Source: Sphingobacterium oryzagri
GTDB taxonomy: Bacteria; Bacteroidota; Bacteroidia; Sphingobacteriales; Sphingobacteriaceae
Length of the DNA stretch: 64,000 nt
Direction: 5' to 3'
NCBI RefSeq assembly: GCF_028736175.1
Contig: NZ_CP117880.1
Location: 1,488,001 to 1,552,000, forward strand
Shown here: piece after piece, positions 26,474 to 35,632 of the stretch
How the letters are laid out: every line of letters starts with the position of its first letter
How positions within the stretch are numbered: position 1 is the first letter of the stretch
Program-made: the position numbers and the translations under genes
The notes under the pieces: model-generated
Databases searched by the model: none
What the model was told of the DNA's origin: nothing
The model's input: only the letters and a program-made list of their open reading frames with translations

Positions 26474-26773
26474 ATGGAAACTTTTGAAGTTGTACTAAAC
26501 GAGACTGGGCGCGGTGAGTTAAGACTTTTGTCGGACGCTGTACAGGCAGGCAAAATGGATATTTTCATCCGTAACGGCGTGCTGACGGTTTACCATACCG
26601 AAGTAGATCCGATACATGAGGGCAAAGGTTTTGCTAAGCTGCTGTTGGAGGAACTGGTGCGGAAAGCACGCGCAGAAATTCTGCTTATTAAACCGTTATG
26701 TCCATATGTGCATGCGCAGTTTAAGAAATATCCCGAAGCGTATGCGGATGTTTGGCTTAAGACGGAAAAATAG
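26474..26773 (+). CDS. Small GNAT-type N-acetyltransferase (YjdJ/GTNAT-like)
   Basis: 99 residues of the short GNAT family with the motif YHTEVDPIHEGKGFAKLLLEELVRKAR (HTEV and EGKGFA key) and the C-terminal PLCPYVHAQFKKYPEY-like region (here LCPYVHAQFKKYPE). These proteins bind acetyl-CoA, but their substrates are unknown. It follows the DUF3050 gene by 26 nt and is followed by two hairpins. Confidence 0.85.
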   Translation: METFEVVLNETGRGELRLLSDAVQAGKMDIFIRNGVLTVYHTEVDPIHEGKGFAKLLLEELVRKARAEILLIKPLCPYVHAQFKKYPEAYADVWLKTEK

Positions 26774-26863
26774 CGAACAAAATAAATATCTTGTATCGTT
26801 TAGCGGGTAGCTAACGTTTGTATCGTTATCCAGTAATTTTTAGTTACTAATAATTGATTCTTC

Positions 26864-26900
26864 AAAACACGTAGGTATGTCAGGCTTACGTGTTTTTATC
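26864..26900 (+). terminator. Hairpin terminator after the small GNAT gene
   Basis: Stem AAAACACGTA / TACGTGTTTT with a 13-base loop and a following T-rich tail (TTATCTTTT), 90 nt after the GNAT stop. Confidence 0.65.
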
Positions 26901-26921
26901 TTTTAAGTAGGAGTGTTCAAA

Positions 26922-26962
26922 AAAAACGGTTGTACAGTAAGAAGAACTGTACAACCGTTTTT
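26922..26962. terminator. Bidirectional terminator between GNAT and ompH genes
   Basis: Perfect 17-bp inverted repeat (AAAAACGGTTGTACAGT and its complement) around a 7-base loop, with A-run and T-run at the outer ends so that it can work on both strands. It serves the convergent ompH gene, which ends at 26983. Confidence 0.9.
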
Positions 26963-26982
26963 AATCGTTGTGTATACCGTGC

Positions 26983-27561
26983 TTATCTAGTAGCAGGAGC
27001 AACAGCCGGTGTTGCTGGCGTAGCATTTGCCGCAATACCTAATTTTGTTTTTACATCAGCAGAGATGTCTTCACCGCCTTGGAAATAAATAACGTTACCG
27101 TTTGATGTGTCTAACACATAGGCAAACCCTTTATCTTTCGCAACGGCGTTAATCGCATTCATTACTTTTGTTTGGATAGGCGTTAACAACTCTTGTTGTT
27201 TTTTCTGTAAATCTTCCTGTGCTACACGTTGAACTTCCTGGATACGTTGCTCCATAGTCTGAAGTTCTTGACCTGCTGTTTGCAATTCAGCGTCAACTGT
27301 AGATTTGTTTGCTTCACTACGGTTTCTCAATTTCTCGTTAGCTTCCGTCTGCTTTTGTTGAAACACCTCATACATCCCTTGTAGCTCTTTCGTTTTCGCA
27401 TCATTCAATGTTCTCAACTGCTCATTAGCCGTTTTAAACTCTGCCGTCATCTGAAAGATTTCATCAGCATTGATATGACCAATTTTTTGCTGCGCACTCA
27501 CATATTGCGTGCCTAAGAAAATCACCGCCACTAAAGCTACACTTCTAAATAAATTTTTCAT
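26983..27561 (-). CDS. OmpH/Skp family periplasmic chaperone
   Basis: Skp-like holdase for outer membrane proteins, about 192 residues. A signal peptide (MKNLFRSVALVAVIFLGTQYVSAQ) precedes KIGHINADEIF, then a long coiled-coil region rich in Q, K and E (about 45-135) and the conserved end INAVAKDKGFAYVLDTSNGNVIYF (in part). The start at 27561 is chosen for the best signal peptide; ATGs at 27570 and 27585 are possible. It is the third gene of the bamA-ompH-ompH set and has an Ala/Pro/Thr-rich tail. Confidence 0.9.
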   Translation of the reverse strand: MKNLFRSVALVAVIFLGTQYVSAQQKIGHINADEIFQMTAEFKTANEQLRTLNDAKTKELQGMYEVFQQKQTEANEKLRNRSEANKSTVDAELQTAGQELQTMEQRIQEVQRVAQEDLQKKQQELLTPIQTKVMNAINAVAKDKGFAYVLDTSNGNVIYFQGGEDISADVKTKLGIAANATPATPAVAPATR

Positions 27562-27669
27562 TCTTTCCATTTTAATCTTTTGCATCGTTGTTTTGACGAT
27601 ACGGCCTTTGTTTTCTAAATATAATGTTAATAATTAATCGCTATTTTTCTCCAAGTATAAGCAAAAAAA

Positions 27670-28203
27670 TTAATTTGCCAAGCTAGGATTAGGTTTGAAA
27701 CCTAATTTAGTTATGATATCGTTACTTTTATCTAGTTTCGGATTGGCAAATAGAAACGTCACTTCACTTCCTTTGTCCAAAATAAGGTCCAAACCCTGGT
27801 TGTTTGCTACGTCTGTGATTGCTGCCGAAACTCGATCCTGGATCGGTTTTACCAACCGAAGACGTTCCTTGTATAGATCACCCTCGTAGCCGAATTTTTG
27901 CCGTTGAAACTCCTTAACCTCTTTTTCTTTGTTAACGATCTCGTCTTCTCTGCGTCGGCGCATATCATCGTTCAACAATACCTGATCGTTTTGATAAGCT
28001 TTATAGAGCTTTTCAATTTCACCATATTGCTTATCGACTTCTTCTTGCCAGTTTGTTGATAGATCATCCAATTGCTTCTGCGCCGATACATATTCCGGAA
28101 TATGCTTTAAGATATATTCCGAATCGACATAGGCCAAACGTTGAGCGACAGCTGCACTGGCGGAAGTTGCGATTAAGGCGATGATAAAAACTATCTTTTT
28201 CAT
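27670..28203 (-). CDS. OmpH/Skp family periplasmic chaperone
   Basis: 177 residues with a signal peptide (MKKIVFIIALIATSASAAVAQ), the OmpH opening RLAYVDSEYILKHIPEY and a charged coiled-coil middle (about 40-125). It ends with DVANNQGLDLILDKGS. It is paralogous to the gene 108 nt downstream; such tandem ompH genes behind bamA are typical of Bacteroidota, where they escort barrel proteins to the BAM complex. Confidence 0.92.
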   Translation of the reverse strand: MKKIVFIIALIATSASAAVAQRLAYVDSEYILKHIPEYVSAQKQLDDLSTNWQEEVDKQYGEIEKLYKAYQNDQVLLNDDMRRRREDEIVNKEKEVKEFQRQKFGYEGDLYKERLRLVKPIQDRVSAAITDVANNQGLDLILDKGSEVTFLFANPKLDKSNDIITKLGFKPNPSLAN

Positions 28204-28638
28204 ATATGTTTAAATTTGCGTGAGTTTACTTCTATCTGTTTATTTTCTAATTCGTTTTTTGGTTTGCTTTTGCGATTACACACTACTCAAAGAAACGATT
28301 TATTCTTCGCTATTGCTACGATCTCTTTTCTAAATTTTCAGACAATAATAATTCCAAAAAGTTTAACAACAGCAAATAAATTGTTAACAAACTGAAGCTC
28401 TTCCTCTTGGCAAAAATAACAAAAAAGGAGCAAATAATTTATGGATTACGCTGTTTAACAAAATTTAACTACTTATGTACCATATATCGCTTGTTCGCGT
28501 TATGTAGGCGCGTTTTAGTGCTAATACAACCAAAAATTCTGTTTCCATATATCAACGGTTTTTTCCATTGGTGTAACAAGAAAAAACGCCCCATCCAGTG
28601 AATGGATGAGGCGTTTTTTCTTCTTTGGAAGGAAGTGA
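28204..28638. other. Intergenic region between bamA and ompH genes
   Basis: 435 AT-rich bases on the minus-strand unit. It contains the bamA terminator at its left end and an exact minus-strand -7 element (CAAAAATA on the plus strand, 28411-28418) about 208 nt upstream of the first ompH gene, with no clear -33 box. No gene or RNA was recognised. Confidence 0.35.
28581..28621. terminator. Terminator after bamA
   Basis: Long inverted repeat AAAAAACGCC-CCATCCA / TGGATG-A-GGCGTTTTTT about 20 nt past the bamA stop on the minus strand; the A/T ends make it usable in both directions. Confidence 0.88.
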
Positions 28639-31215
28639 CTAAAATCCGCCCATATTTTGTAGAATACTAAATGTAAAGTTCTGTCTCCAGTCGTTCGTGC
28701 TCAAACCTGGAATAGGGTCGAAGGCATGACCGTAGTCAATACCCAACATACCAAATATCGGTAGGAAGATACGTGCACCAACACCCGCTGCGCGACGCAT
28801 TTTTAATGGATTCACCTCACTAAATTTGTTCCAGGTATTTCCGGCTTCAGCAAAGGCTAATACAAACACGGTAGCTTGCTCATTCAACATGACCGGATGT
28901 CTTAACTCCATTTGGTATTTCGCGTAAATTGGGCTTCCTGAGTTTCTTGCGATATTGGCATTACCAATACCGGTAGATTCCGGAATAATGGAACCGTTTG
29001 AATAACCGCGCATCGCGATGATTTCCGAACCTTGCAAGAAGTCAAAGCCCTGCATACCATCACCACCAAGCTTAAAGCGTTCGAAGGTTGATGTCGGTGT
29101 TCTATCCGTATAATTTCCAAGGTAACCAAACTGCGCTTGCGTTTTTAAAACCAATTTTCCGGCAATTTTAGTATACCACTGACTATCAAATTTCCATTTG
29201 TGATACTCCGTCCATTTGTAACGTTCGTTGTCTGGAGCATTTTGATAGTCGATATTGTTCCACATCGAATACGGCGGCGTTAATTGCACCGTTAAGCGAA
29301 TGTGCGAACCTGATGTCGGGTAAATAGGTGCATCGATGGAGTTCCGGCTGATTTCTTGCGTCAAGTTAATATTGTATGCTGTACCATCGGAAAACAAAAA
29401 GTAGTTTCCGTAGTTCTGCAACTTATAACGTTGAAATGATAGAGACGTATTCACCTGGAAGTAATTGTCTGGCCATTGCAGGCGCTTACCCAAAGTACCC
29501 GTAACCCCGGTCATCCAAATACGGCTAAGATCGGCATCTGGAACGATCTGTTGACCGGTAAACATATTGAATCCACCAACAGACGAACTGGATGTGTAAG
29601 CACTTAATCCGAAGTAAATAGGTTTTTTACCACCTAACCAAGGTTCGGAGAAGGAGAAACTATAAGACTGGTAACGTCTACCTGATGTTTGTCCACGGAT
29701 ACTTAACTTTTGTCCATCACCACGTGGCAATGGTCTGTAAGATTCTCTATTGAAAAGATTACTCGTCGAGAAGTTATTGAACGTCAATCCCAGCGTACCG
29801 ATCACTTGTCCGGCACCGTAACCGCCGGATAGCTCCACCTGATCGGAAGGTTTTTCTGCCACGGTATATTCCAGATCGGTGGTTCCTTCTTCGTAGTTCA
29901 GGTTTGTCGGCACAGGATTAATCTTTTGCTCATCAAACATACCTAACTGTGAAATTTCCCGAACACTGCGCATCAACATCTCGCGCGAAAACTTCTGACC
30001 CGGTTTGGTATAGATAGAGCGCAGCACCACCTTATCGTTCGTAACATCATTTCCTTTTACAATAACGTTATTGATGGTAAATTGCTTTCCTTCACTTAAT
30101 ACAATCTCTACATCAACAGTATCGTTGTAAATCCGTTTGATAATAGGCTGCACGCTAAATGTCAGGTAACCGTCGTTTTGATACAGCGCACTGATGTCAT
30201 CACTGTTACGGGAAGGTCCCATTAACTTGGTGTGTAATTTTTCTTCACTGTATACATTACCCTTTTCGATACCTAAAATGATATTCAAGATCGAGTCTGT
30301 AAATTTCGAGTTACCCGACCATTGGATATCACCCATATAATACCGCGGTCCCTCGTGTAGGTTAAGATAAATGTCCACTTCATTGTTGTCATAACGTACT
30401 ACGCTATCTGACAAAATTTGTGCATCACGATAACCCTTATCTTGCATTTTGGCAACTAAGTTTTCCTTTGCCTCCTTGTATTTGTCTTCTTTAAATTTAC
30501 CCGGGCCAAAAACACGGTACCAACGGCGTGGTTTCACACCTTTTAAGTATTTGCGCAATTGCTTATCCTTAAATGCTTCATTGCCATCAAACTTTACGGC
30601 GTGAACCCTGATTTTTTTATTTTTTTCTACATCAACAATTACAATTTCATTGTTGGCTTGTGCGGTATCCTTTTCGGTACGAATCTTGATATCTGGATAG
30701 AGGAAAGATTTCTCCCGCAGAAACTTTTGGATGGTGGCACGCGTTGTTTTGACAAGATTCTCGTTTACAATCTTTCCAGAATTAGTATTCAGGCGCTTGC
30801 GAACTTCGTCTGTTTCACTTTTCTTTAGTCCATTAATATCGATACGGGTAAGCCGTGGACGCTCGCGGACGCGAATTTCCAAGAAAATGTTTTCGCCTGT
30901 GATACGATCGGCATACAATTGGACATCATCAAAAAGGTTTTGTCCCATTAAGGTTTTAACAACATTTGCTGTCGCCTCACTAGGCACCTCAATATATTGC
31001 CCTACCACCAGTTTGGAGATCGTAACCAATACATCGCTATCCAGGTATTCCGTACCTGTTACACGAACGCCACCGATGACATAGTTCTTTGGATCTAAAT
31101 AGGTTATTTCATCGGGATCGTTCAGATTGATGGGGTTGTTTCCACGAATCTGCGCGAATAACTGCTGTCCTCCAAAAAGTAGGGTAAATGTAATTAAGTA
31201 TAGTATGCGCTTCAT
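28639..31215 (-). CDS. bamA: Outer membrane protein assembly factor BamA
   Basis: 858-residue Omp85 protein that folds barrels into the outer membrane. A signal peptide (MKRILYLITFTLLFGGQQLFAQ) is followed by five POTRA domains (about 45-425; VIGGVRVTGTEYLD, IDINGLKKSETDEV, VHAVKFDGNEAFKDKQ, IQWSGNSKFTD, INNVIVKGNDVTNDKV) and the 16-stranded barrel with the VRGF-type loop in the form MRGYSNGSIIPES. It ends in an aromatic C-terminus (NMGGF). Position between uppS/DUF6089 and two ompH genes is the conserved Bacteroidota order. Confidence 0.96.
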   Translation of the reverse strand: MKRILYLITFTLLFGGQQLFAQIRGNNPINLNDPDEITYLDPKNYVIGGVRVTGTEYLDSDVLVTISKLVVGQYIEVPSEATANVVKTLMGQNLFDDVQLYADRITGENIFLEIRVRERPRLTRIDINGLKKSETDEVRKRLNTNSGKIVNENLVKTTRATIQKFLREKSFLYPDIKIRTEKDTAQANNEIVIVDVEKNKKIRVHAVKFDGNEAFKDKQLRKYLKGVKPRRWYRVFGPGKFKEDKYKEAKENLVAKMQDKGYRDAQILSDSVVRYDNNEVDIYLNLHEGPRYYMGDIQWSGNSKFTDSILNIILGIEKGNVYSEEKLHTKLMGPSRNSDDISALYQNDGYLTFSVQPIIKRIYNDTVDVEIVLSEGKQFTINNVIVKGNDVTNDKVVLRSIYTKPGQKFSREMLMRSVREISQLGMFDEQKINPVPTNLNYEEGTTDLEYTVAEKPSDQVELSGGYGAGQVIGTLGLTFNNFSTSNLFNRESYRPLPRGDGQKLSIRGQTSGRRYQSYSFSFSEPWLGGKKPIYFGLSAYTSSSSVGGFNMFTGQQIVPDADLSRIWMTGVTGTLGKRLQWPDNYFQVNTSLSFQRYKLQNYGNYFLFSDGTAYNINLTQEISRNSIDAPIYPTSGSHIRLTVQLTPPYSMWNNIDYQNAPDNERYKWTEYHKWKFDSQWYTKIAGKLVLKTQAQFGYLGNYTDRTPTSTFERFKLGGDGMQGFDFLQGSEIIAMRGYSNGSIIPESTGIGNANIARNSGSPIYAKYQMELRHPVMLNEQATVFVLAFAEAGNTWNKFSEVNPLKMRRAAGVGARIFLPIFGMLGIDYGHAFDPIPGLSTNDWRQNFTFSILQNMGGF

Positions 31216-31336
31216 TTATTCAATTTTCTCGGTGCTAAAGTACACCAATCTGTTGTTAATTTTTGTTAAAAGAAAATAATTAATAAACAGGCTATTAATT
31301 AATGGATTAATTAGTGCTGCAAAGGTAAAATAAATC

Positions 31337-32074
31337 CTACAATTGTTCACTTGTTTTGCCAAATCTTCGTTCGCGATGCTGGTAATTGTACACCACCTCG
31401 TAAAGATCTTCCCGCGTAAATTCCGGCCACATTTTGTCCAAAAAGCAAAACTCGGTATACGCCATTTGGTACAGTAAGTAGTTGCTGATACGCTGTTCGC
31501 CGCTGGTTCTGATCATCAGATCCGGATCCGGTAAATCTGCTGTGTAGAGATGCTTGCTTATTGTTTTCTCGTTGATATCTGCGATGTTCAATGTGCCGTC
31601 TAATACTTTCTGCGCAATCAATTTGGTGGCATCAACGAGTTCTGCCCGTGAGCCATAACTCAAGGCTAGTGTTAGTACACATTGATCGTTGTCTTTTGTC
31701 AGTTCGATCGTATCTGCGAGTCTGTTCTGGCAATTTTGCGGCAGATCAGTCAGGTTTCCGATCGTATGGAGGCGGATACCATTATCCATAAACGTTTTCG
31801 TTTCTTTGGCCAGCGTATTCACCAATAGCTCCATCAAGGCTTTTACCTCCAGCTTAGGTCGATTCCAGTTTTCAGAAGAAAAAGCATAGAGCGTGAGGTA
31901 TTTAATGCCAATCGCTACACTGCCTTCCATCGCCTCGCGCACAGCCGAAACCCCATTTTGATGACCAAAAATGCGGAGTTTTCCTATTCCTTTTGCCCAG
32001 CGACCATTTCCGTCCATAATGATGGCGATATGTTCCGGAAGTTTCTCTCTATTTATCTTTTCTTTAAAACTCAT
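31337..32074 (-). CDS. uppS: Isoprenyl transferase (undecaprenyl diphosphate synthase)
   Basis: 245-residue cis-prenyltransferase that makes the C55 carrier for peptidoglycan and other glycans. The catalytic MDGNGRWA (Asp21), YAFSSENW and PDLMIRTSGEQRISNYLLYQ motifs are present. It lies between the DUF6089 barrel gene and bamA on the same strand, with 29 nt after DUF6089. Confidence 0.96.
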   Translation of the reverse strand: MSFKEKINREKLPEHIAIIMDGNGRWAKGIGKLRIFGHQNGVSAVREAMEGSVAIGIKYLTLYAFSSENWNRPKLEVKALMELLVNTLAKETKTFMDNGIRLHTIGNLTDLPQNCQNRLADTIELTKDNDQCVLTLALSYGSRAELVDATKLIAQKVLDGTLNIADINEKTISKHLYTADLPDPDLMIRTSGEQRISNYLLYQMAYTEFCFLDKMWPEFTREDLYEVVYNYQHRERRFGKTSEQL

Positions 32075-32103
32075 TGTTCTTCACTAAATAAGACCCTTAA
32101 ATG

Positions 32104-32919
32104 CTACCACGTACATTGTTTGCTGATAAAGGTAAAAACGACTGTTACACCAGCGGTAAGGTAGCCATCGTTCGGTCTTCCGTTGCCCCGCGCTTTGCCT
32201 TCGTACGTTTCAGCCAATTCGGTTCCGGGATACGCCACGGCTTCCCACCATTCCCGAGTTATTTCTGGATAACGCGCTGCATATGCTGCAGGATATTGCA
32301 TGCGGTTGGGATAATTATTGGCTATGTTATCGAGGTTATCGTTAAAAACCGTTCGGTAGCCCAACTCCGCACCGACAGACCAAGGGCCTTTAATATTATA
32401 TTTAAAACCAACTCCAAACGGAATCGCCAGCGCAAACTTACGAATTTCATTATCTTCTTGTAGTTGTAAATCTGCTAAATAATGGCGGGTGTTGTTGCTG
32501 GAATAGACATATGGATTGTGCATGATGCCCGCCAAACCCGCAAAAGCATAGGGTGTATAGCGATTTAATGAGCGCCCGGCAACAAATTTAAAAAAGTTAA
32601 AATTTGCCCGAAACGACAGTTCATGCACGTTGTTGCTAAACAGTTGCCCGCGCGCATGCAAATAGGGGTCGTTGCTGGCTAAATCAGAACCATGAAGATG
32701 AACGAATTGATATCCCGCCTGAATCCCCCAGGTCGCGTTAAAATTGCGCACGACATGTAGTCCGGCGCCAAGACTTTGAAAGTAAAACGGATTGCTCGGA
32801 TTGATATCACCCATAAATGCTGTTCCGTTTGCAATGGCTCCTATTTCCCATTGTTGGGCGCGCACAGGTGTAACTGCCTGTAAGACCGTCGCAAGAAGGA
32901 TATAGATAACGTTTTTCAA
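32104..32919 (-). CDS. DUF6089-type outer membrane beta-barrel protein
   Basis: 271 residues. A signal peptide (MKNVIYILLATVLQAVTPVRAQ) precedes alternating hydrophobic strands typical of an 8-stranded barrel, beginning WEIGAIANGTAFMGDINPSN. Proteins of this family sit between nadK and uppS in many Bacteroidota, exactly as here. The role is unknown; the constant placement next to bamA and uppS suggests envelope assembly. Confidence 0.82.
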   Translation of the reverse strand: MKNVIYILLATVLQAVTPVRAQQWEIGAIANGTAFMGDINPSNPFYFQSLGAGLHVVRNFNATWGIQAGYQFVHLHGSDLASNDPYLHARGQLFSNNVHELSFRANFNFFKFVAGRSLNRYTPYAFAGLAGIMHNPYVYSSNNTRHYLADLQLQEDNEIRKFALAIPFGVGFKYNIKGPWSVGAELGYRTVFNDNLDNIANNYPNRMQYPAAYAARYPEITREWWEAVAYPGTELAETYEGKARGNGRPNDGYLTAGVTVVFTFISKQCTW

Positions 32920-32994
32920 GTCGAGACTTTTTTGATGTAAAGATAATTCTTTTAAATAATATAGAATCTACGTAATACTGTTAAATTAGCGATA

Positions 32995-33888
32995 TTAATA
33001 ATTGCGTACGTCCAGGCCCCACAATAGTTTTTCGCGCAAGGTGCTAAAGAAGCTATCGCTGTCTAGCCGTATTAAATTAATGCGGAAAGGTGCCCGGCGT
33101 ATGGTCAGTTTTGTCGTGGTTTCCAACGTTTCACTCTTTGAGTCGCAGCTCAGGATGTACTTTTCTGTACGGCTTTCGATCTCCAGCTCCAGCTCGCTAT
33201 CTGCCGATATAATAATCGGGCGAACGTTGAGGTTGTGCGGAGAGATTGGCGTGATCACAAAATTGCCGCTTCCGGGCATAATGATCGGACCGCCGCAACT
33301 GAGCGAATAGGCCGTCGAGCCGGTGGGCGTAGCAATGATGATGCCGTCAGCCCAGTACGAATTAAGAAGCTCGCCATTTAATACCGCATTGATCGTGATC
33401 ATGGATGAGGTATCGTGCCGAAAAACGGTAATATCATTGAGCGCAAAATTCTCTTGGCCAAATATTTTCTTGTCACTGCCGCTAACTTCCAGCAGGTCGC
33501 GCGCTTGCAGCGTATACTTACCGTCAAAGATATCGTCCAACGCTTTTTTAATCTCGCTTTTGTGTATGGAGGCCAGAAAGCCCAATCGTCCGAAATTGAT
33601 GCCGGCGATAGGAATGCCCGAATCACGTACCTGAGAGACCGCAGAAAGCATGGAGCCATCGCCGCCGAGGCTTAACAAAAAGAGAATATTGGTGGGGAGA
33701 TCTGAATGGCTATAGTACAGCAGAAAATCGTCCGGACAATCAAACTGTAAGCGTAAAAAGTCATAAAATTCCGAATGAATGTAGATTAAAACATCCTTTT
33801 CTTTGAGGTAGGAAAATAACTGCTCGACATATGGCACTACGGACGAATTGAAAGCCCTTCCATATATCGCGATGGATTTTCTTTGCAT
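32995..33888 (-). CDS. nadK: NAD kinase
   Basis: 297 residues; phosphorylates NAD to NADP. The catalytic GGDG is at 75-78 (SLGGDGSMLSAV), and the ATPTGSTAYSLSCGGPII motif is near residues 185-202. It is 106 nt long upstream spaced from DUF6089 and follows the CBS-domain gene by 51 nt, all on the minus strand, so the run CBS-nadK-DUF6089-uppS-bamA may be one long unit. Confidence 0.95.
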   Translation of the reverse strand: MQRKSIAIYGRAFNSSVVPYVEQLFSYLKEKDVLIYIHSEFYDFLRLQFDCPDDFLLYYSHSDLPTNILFLLSLGGDGSMLSAVSQVRDSGIPIAGINFGRLGFLASIHKSEIKKALDDIFDGKYTLQARDLLEVSGSDKKIFGQENFALNDITVFRHDTSSMITINAVLNGELLNSYWADGIIIATPTGSTAYSLSCGGPIIMPGSGNFVITPISPHNLNVRPIIISADSELELEIESRTEKYILSCDSKSETLETTTKLTIRRAPFRINLIRLDSDSFFSTLREKLLWGLDVRNY

Positions 33889-33939
33889 GCGAAGTGATTT
33901 TACAAAACTTATGCAAAGATGCTAAAAAATAGGCTATTC

Positions 33940-34602
33940 TTATAAATTTAAATAATTCATCAAGATGTCGTAGCGCTCTTTGATATCCGAATCAGGACTG
34001 CCATCATTAAAAGTAGCTTTTACCACGTAATCAAAGCGCCAAAGAGAGGCAATCAATGTAGAAATATTCTGTTTATCAACCTTTATGGTCATCTCGATTT
34101 TTGTCGTATCTGGAATATCCCTAACGGCGGTGCTTAAAATGCGCACATTTTCGGACTCAAACAAATGCGCGATATGTGAGAATGAAACGTCATTTCTTCC
34201 CAATTCCAGTACGATGATCGCACCAGGCTCTCGATTGCCCAAGGTATCATTGAGCGCATGGAGTACTTCCTGCTGCGTGAGCGTGCCTAAATAAACATTG
34301 TCTTTATCAACGACTGGTAAAAGTTGAAGTTGGTGTGCACTCATATATTGCAACGCATCATAGACGTGTTGATATTCGTAGAGGTAAACAAAACGTAACG
34401 ATACCGAAAGGTTGTGCAGGCTTTGCGTTTCATCATCCGCGGCAAGCAACTGGTCTTCCGTCAGCAATCCTAAAAAATCATGTTCGCTCACAACCGGAAG
34501 CTGTGTCATGTGGAACTCGTTCATTCTATCTAAGGCAAACCCGATACTGTCGTCTGGTTTGACGTCGAAATAGTGTTTGGATAAAATTTCGCCTAAATAC
34601 AT
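33940..34602 (-). CDS. CBS-domain protein with C-terminal ACT-like domain
   Basis: 220 residues: a pair of CBS motifs (about 5-118, each ending in a LPVV-D/E pattern: QLPVVSEHDFLGLLTE and LLPVVDKDNVYLGTLT) and a C-terminal region (about 126-205) that looks like an ACT-type beta-alpha-beta fold. CBS pairs usually bind adenine nucleotides. Being the first gene before nadK it may sense NAD(P) or ATP, but this is inference. No signal peptide. Confidence 0.82.
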   Translation of the reverse strand: MYLGEILSKHYFDVKPDDSIGFALDRMNEFHMTQLPVVSEHDFLGLLTEDQLLAADDETQSLHNLSVSLRFVYLYEYQHVYDALQYMSAHQLQLLPVVDKDNVYLGTLTQQEVLHALNDTLGNREPGAIIVLELGRNDVSFSHIAHLFESENVRILSTAVRDIPDTTKIEMTIKVDKQNISTLIASLWRFDYVVKATFNDGSPDSDIKERYDILMNYLNL

Positions 34603-34798
34603 GATGTGCCTGTTTATAGTATTAAACCTAAAAAATTAGAAAACGTTTAATCAGCCTCGTCTACTCAGGCTAATTTAATTATTATATTACCAAAAGTAAA
34701 CAAACGCCGTTCTTGTAAGTAACTTTTTACACCAGTAAAATATATTTTCATTATTTTTACAACTTCATTAATCACAAAAGCGATTTAGTACAAGTATA

Positions 34799-35629
34799 AT
34801 GACTGAAGTAGAGAATGTCAAATTTATCCAGGTGCGCGAGGTCATTCACAAGAAGAGCCCAAAGTTAGCAAAATGGATCCCAAAGCCTTTAATCAGTTAT
34901 TTAGAACGTGTAATCCATGAGGATGAAATAAACTATATCATGACAAAGTTTCATGATCAGTTTGGATTAGATTTCGTGGATGATCTCATTAAAGAATTGA
35001 ATGTGAAAGTCGTGCTGGAAGGCGAGGAGAACATTCCTGTAGATGACAGTGTGATTTTTGCCTCCAACCATCCGCTGGGTGGGTTGGATGGTATTGCCAT
35101 TATGCATGGTATTGGCCGCCACAGACGTGATGTCAAATTTTTGGTGAATGATATCCTGATGAATATTCGCAACTTGGAGCCTCTTTTTATTCCTGTAAAT
35201 AAGGTGGGTAACCAAGCCAAAACTGGTATTATGGCGATCGATAAAGCTTATGCTTCTGACAATGCGCTGCTTATTTTTCCCGCTGGTTTGGTGTCCAGAA
35301 AGCTACAAGGAAAGGTGGCCGATTTGGAGTGGAAAAAAAGCTTTATCAGCAAGGCGAAGAAATACAAGCGCGATATCGTACCGGTTTATATCGATGGCAG
35401 AAATTCCAATTTTTTCTATAATTTAGCTAGACTAAGGCAGAAAATTGGATTAAAGGCAAATTTAGAGATGTTGTATTTGCCGGATGAAATGTTTTCGCAG
35501 CGCAATCAAACGGTGACTATCCGCTTCGGTGAACGTATTCCGTATTCGCATTTTGATCAACGTAAGAGTGAGCGGGAGTGGGCAAATGAAATTCGCGAGG
35601 TAGTTTATAGAATGGGGGACAAAAAATAG
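34799..35629 (+). CDS. glsA: 1-acyl-sn-glycerol-3-phosphate acyltransferase family; probable glycine-lipid O-acyltransferase
   Basis: 276-residue PlsC-type acyltransferase. The acceptor/catalytic motif reads NHPLGGLDG, i.e. His91-x5-Asp97, one residue longer than the usual HX4D but typical, as far as I recall, of the OlsA/GlsA-like proteins of Bacteroidota. The second motif FPAGLVSRK lies near residue 160. It is followed 3 nt later by an OlsB-like N-acyltransferase. This pairing matches glsA/glsB of Bacteroides, which make the N-acyloxyacyl glycine lipids; a general phospholipid acyltransferase is the alternative. Confidence 0.78.
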   Translation: MTEVENVKFIQVREVIHKKSPKLAKWIPKPLISYLERVIHEDEINYIMTKFHDQFGLDFVDDLIKELNVKVVLEGEENIPVDDSVIFASNHPLGGLDGIAIMHGIGRHRRDVKFLVNDILMNIRNLEPLFIPVNKVGNQAKTGIMAIDKAYASDNALLIFPAGLVSRKLQGKVADLEWKKSFISKAKKYKRDIVPVYIDGRNSNFFYNLARLRQKIGLKANLEMLYLPDEMFSQRNQTVTIRFGERIPYSHFDQRKSEREWANEIREVVYRMGDKK

Positions 35630-35632
35630 TAT

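Noticed and set aside
28407..28601. A 64-codon plus-strand frame between bamA and ompH
   Set aside because: No homology pattern, runs into the bamA terminator and lies opposite the transcription direction of both neighbours.
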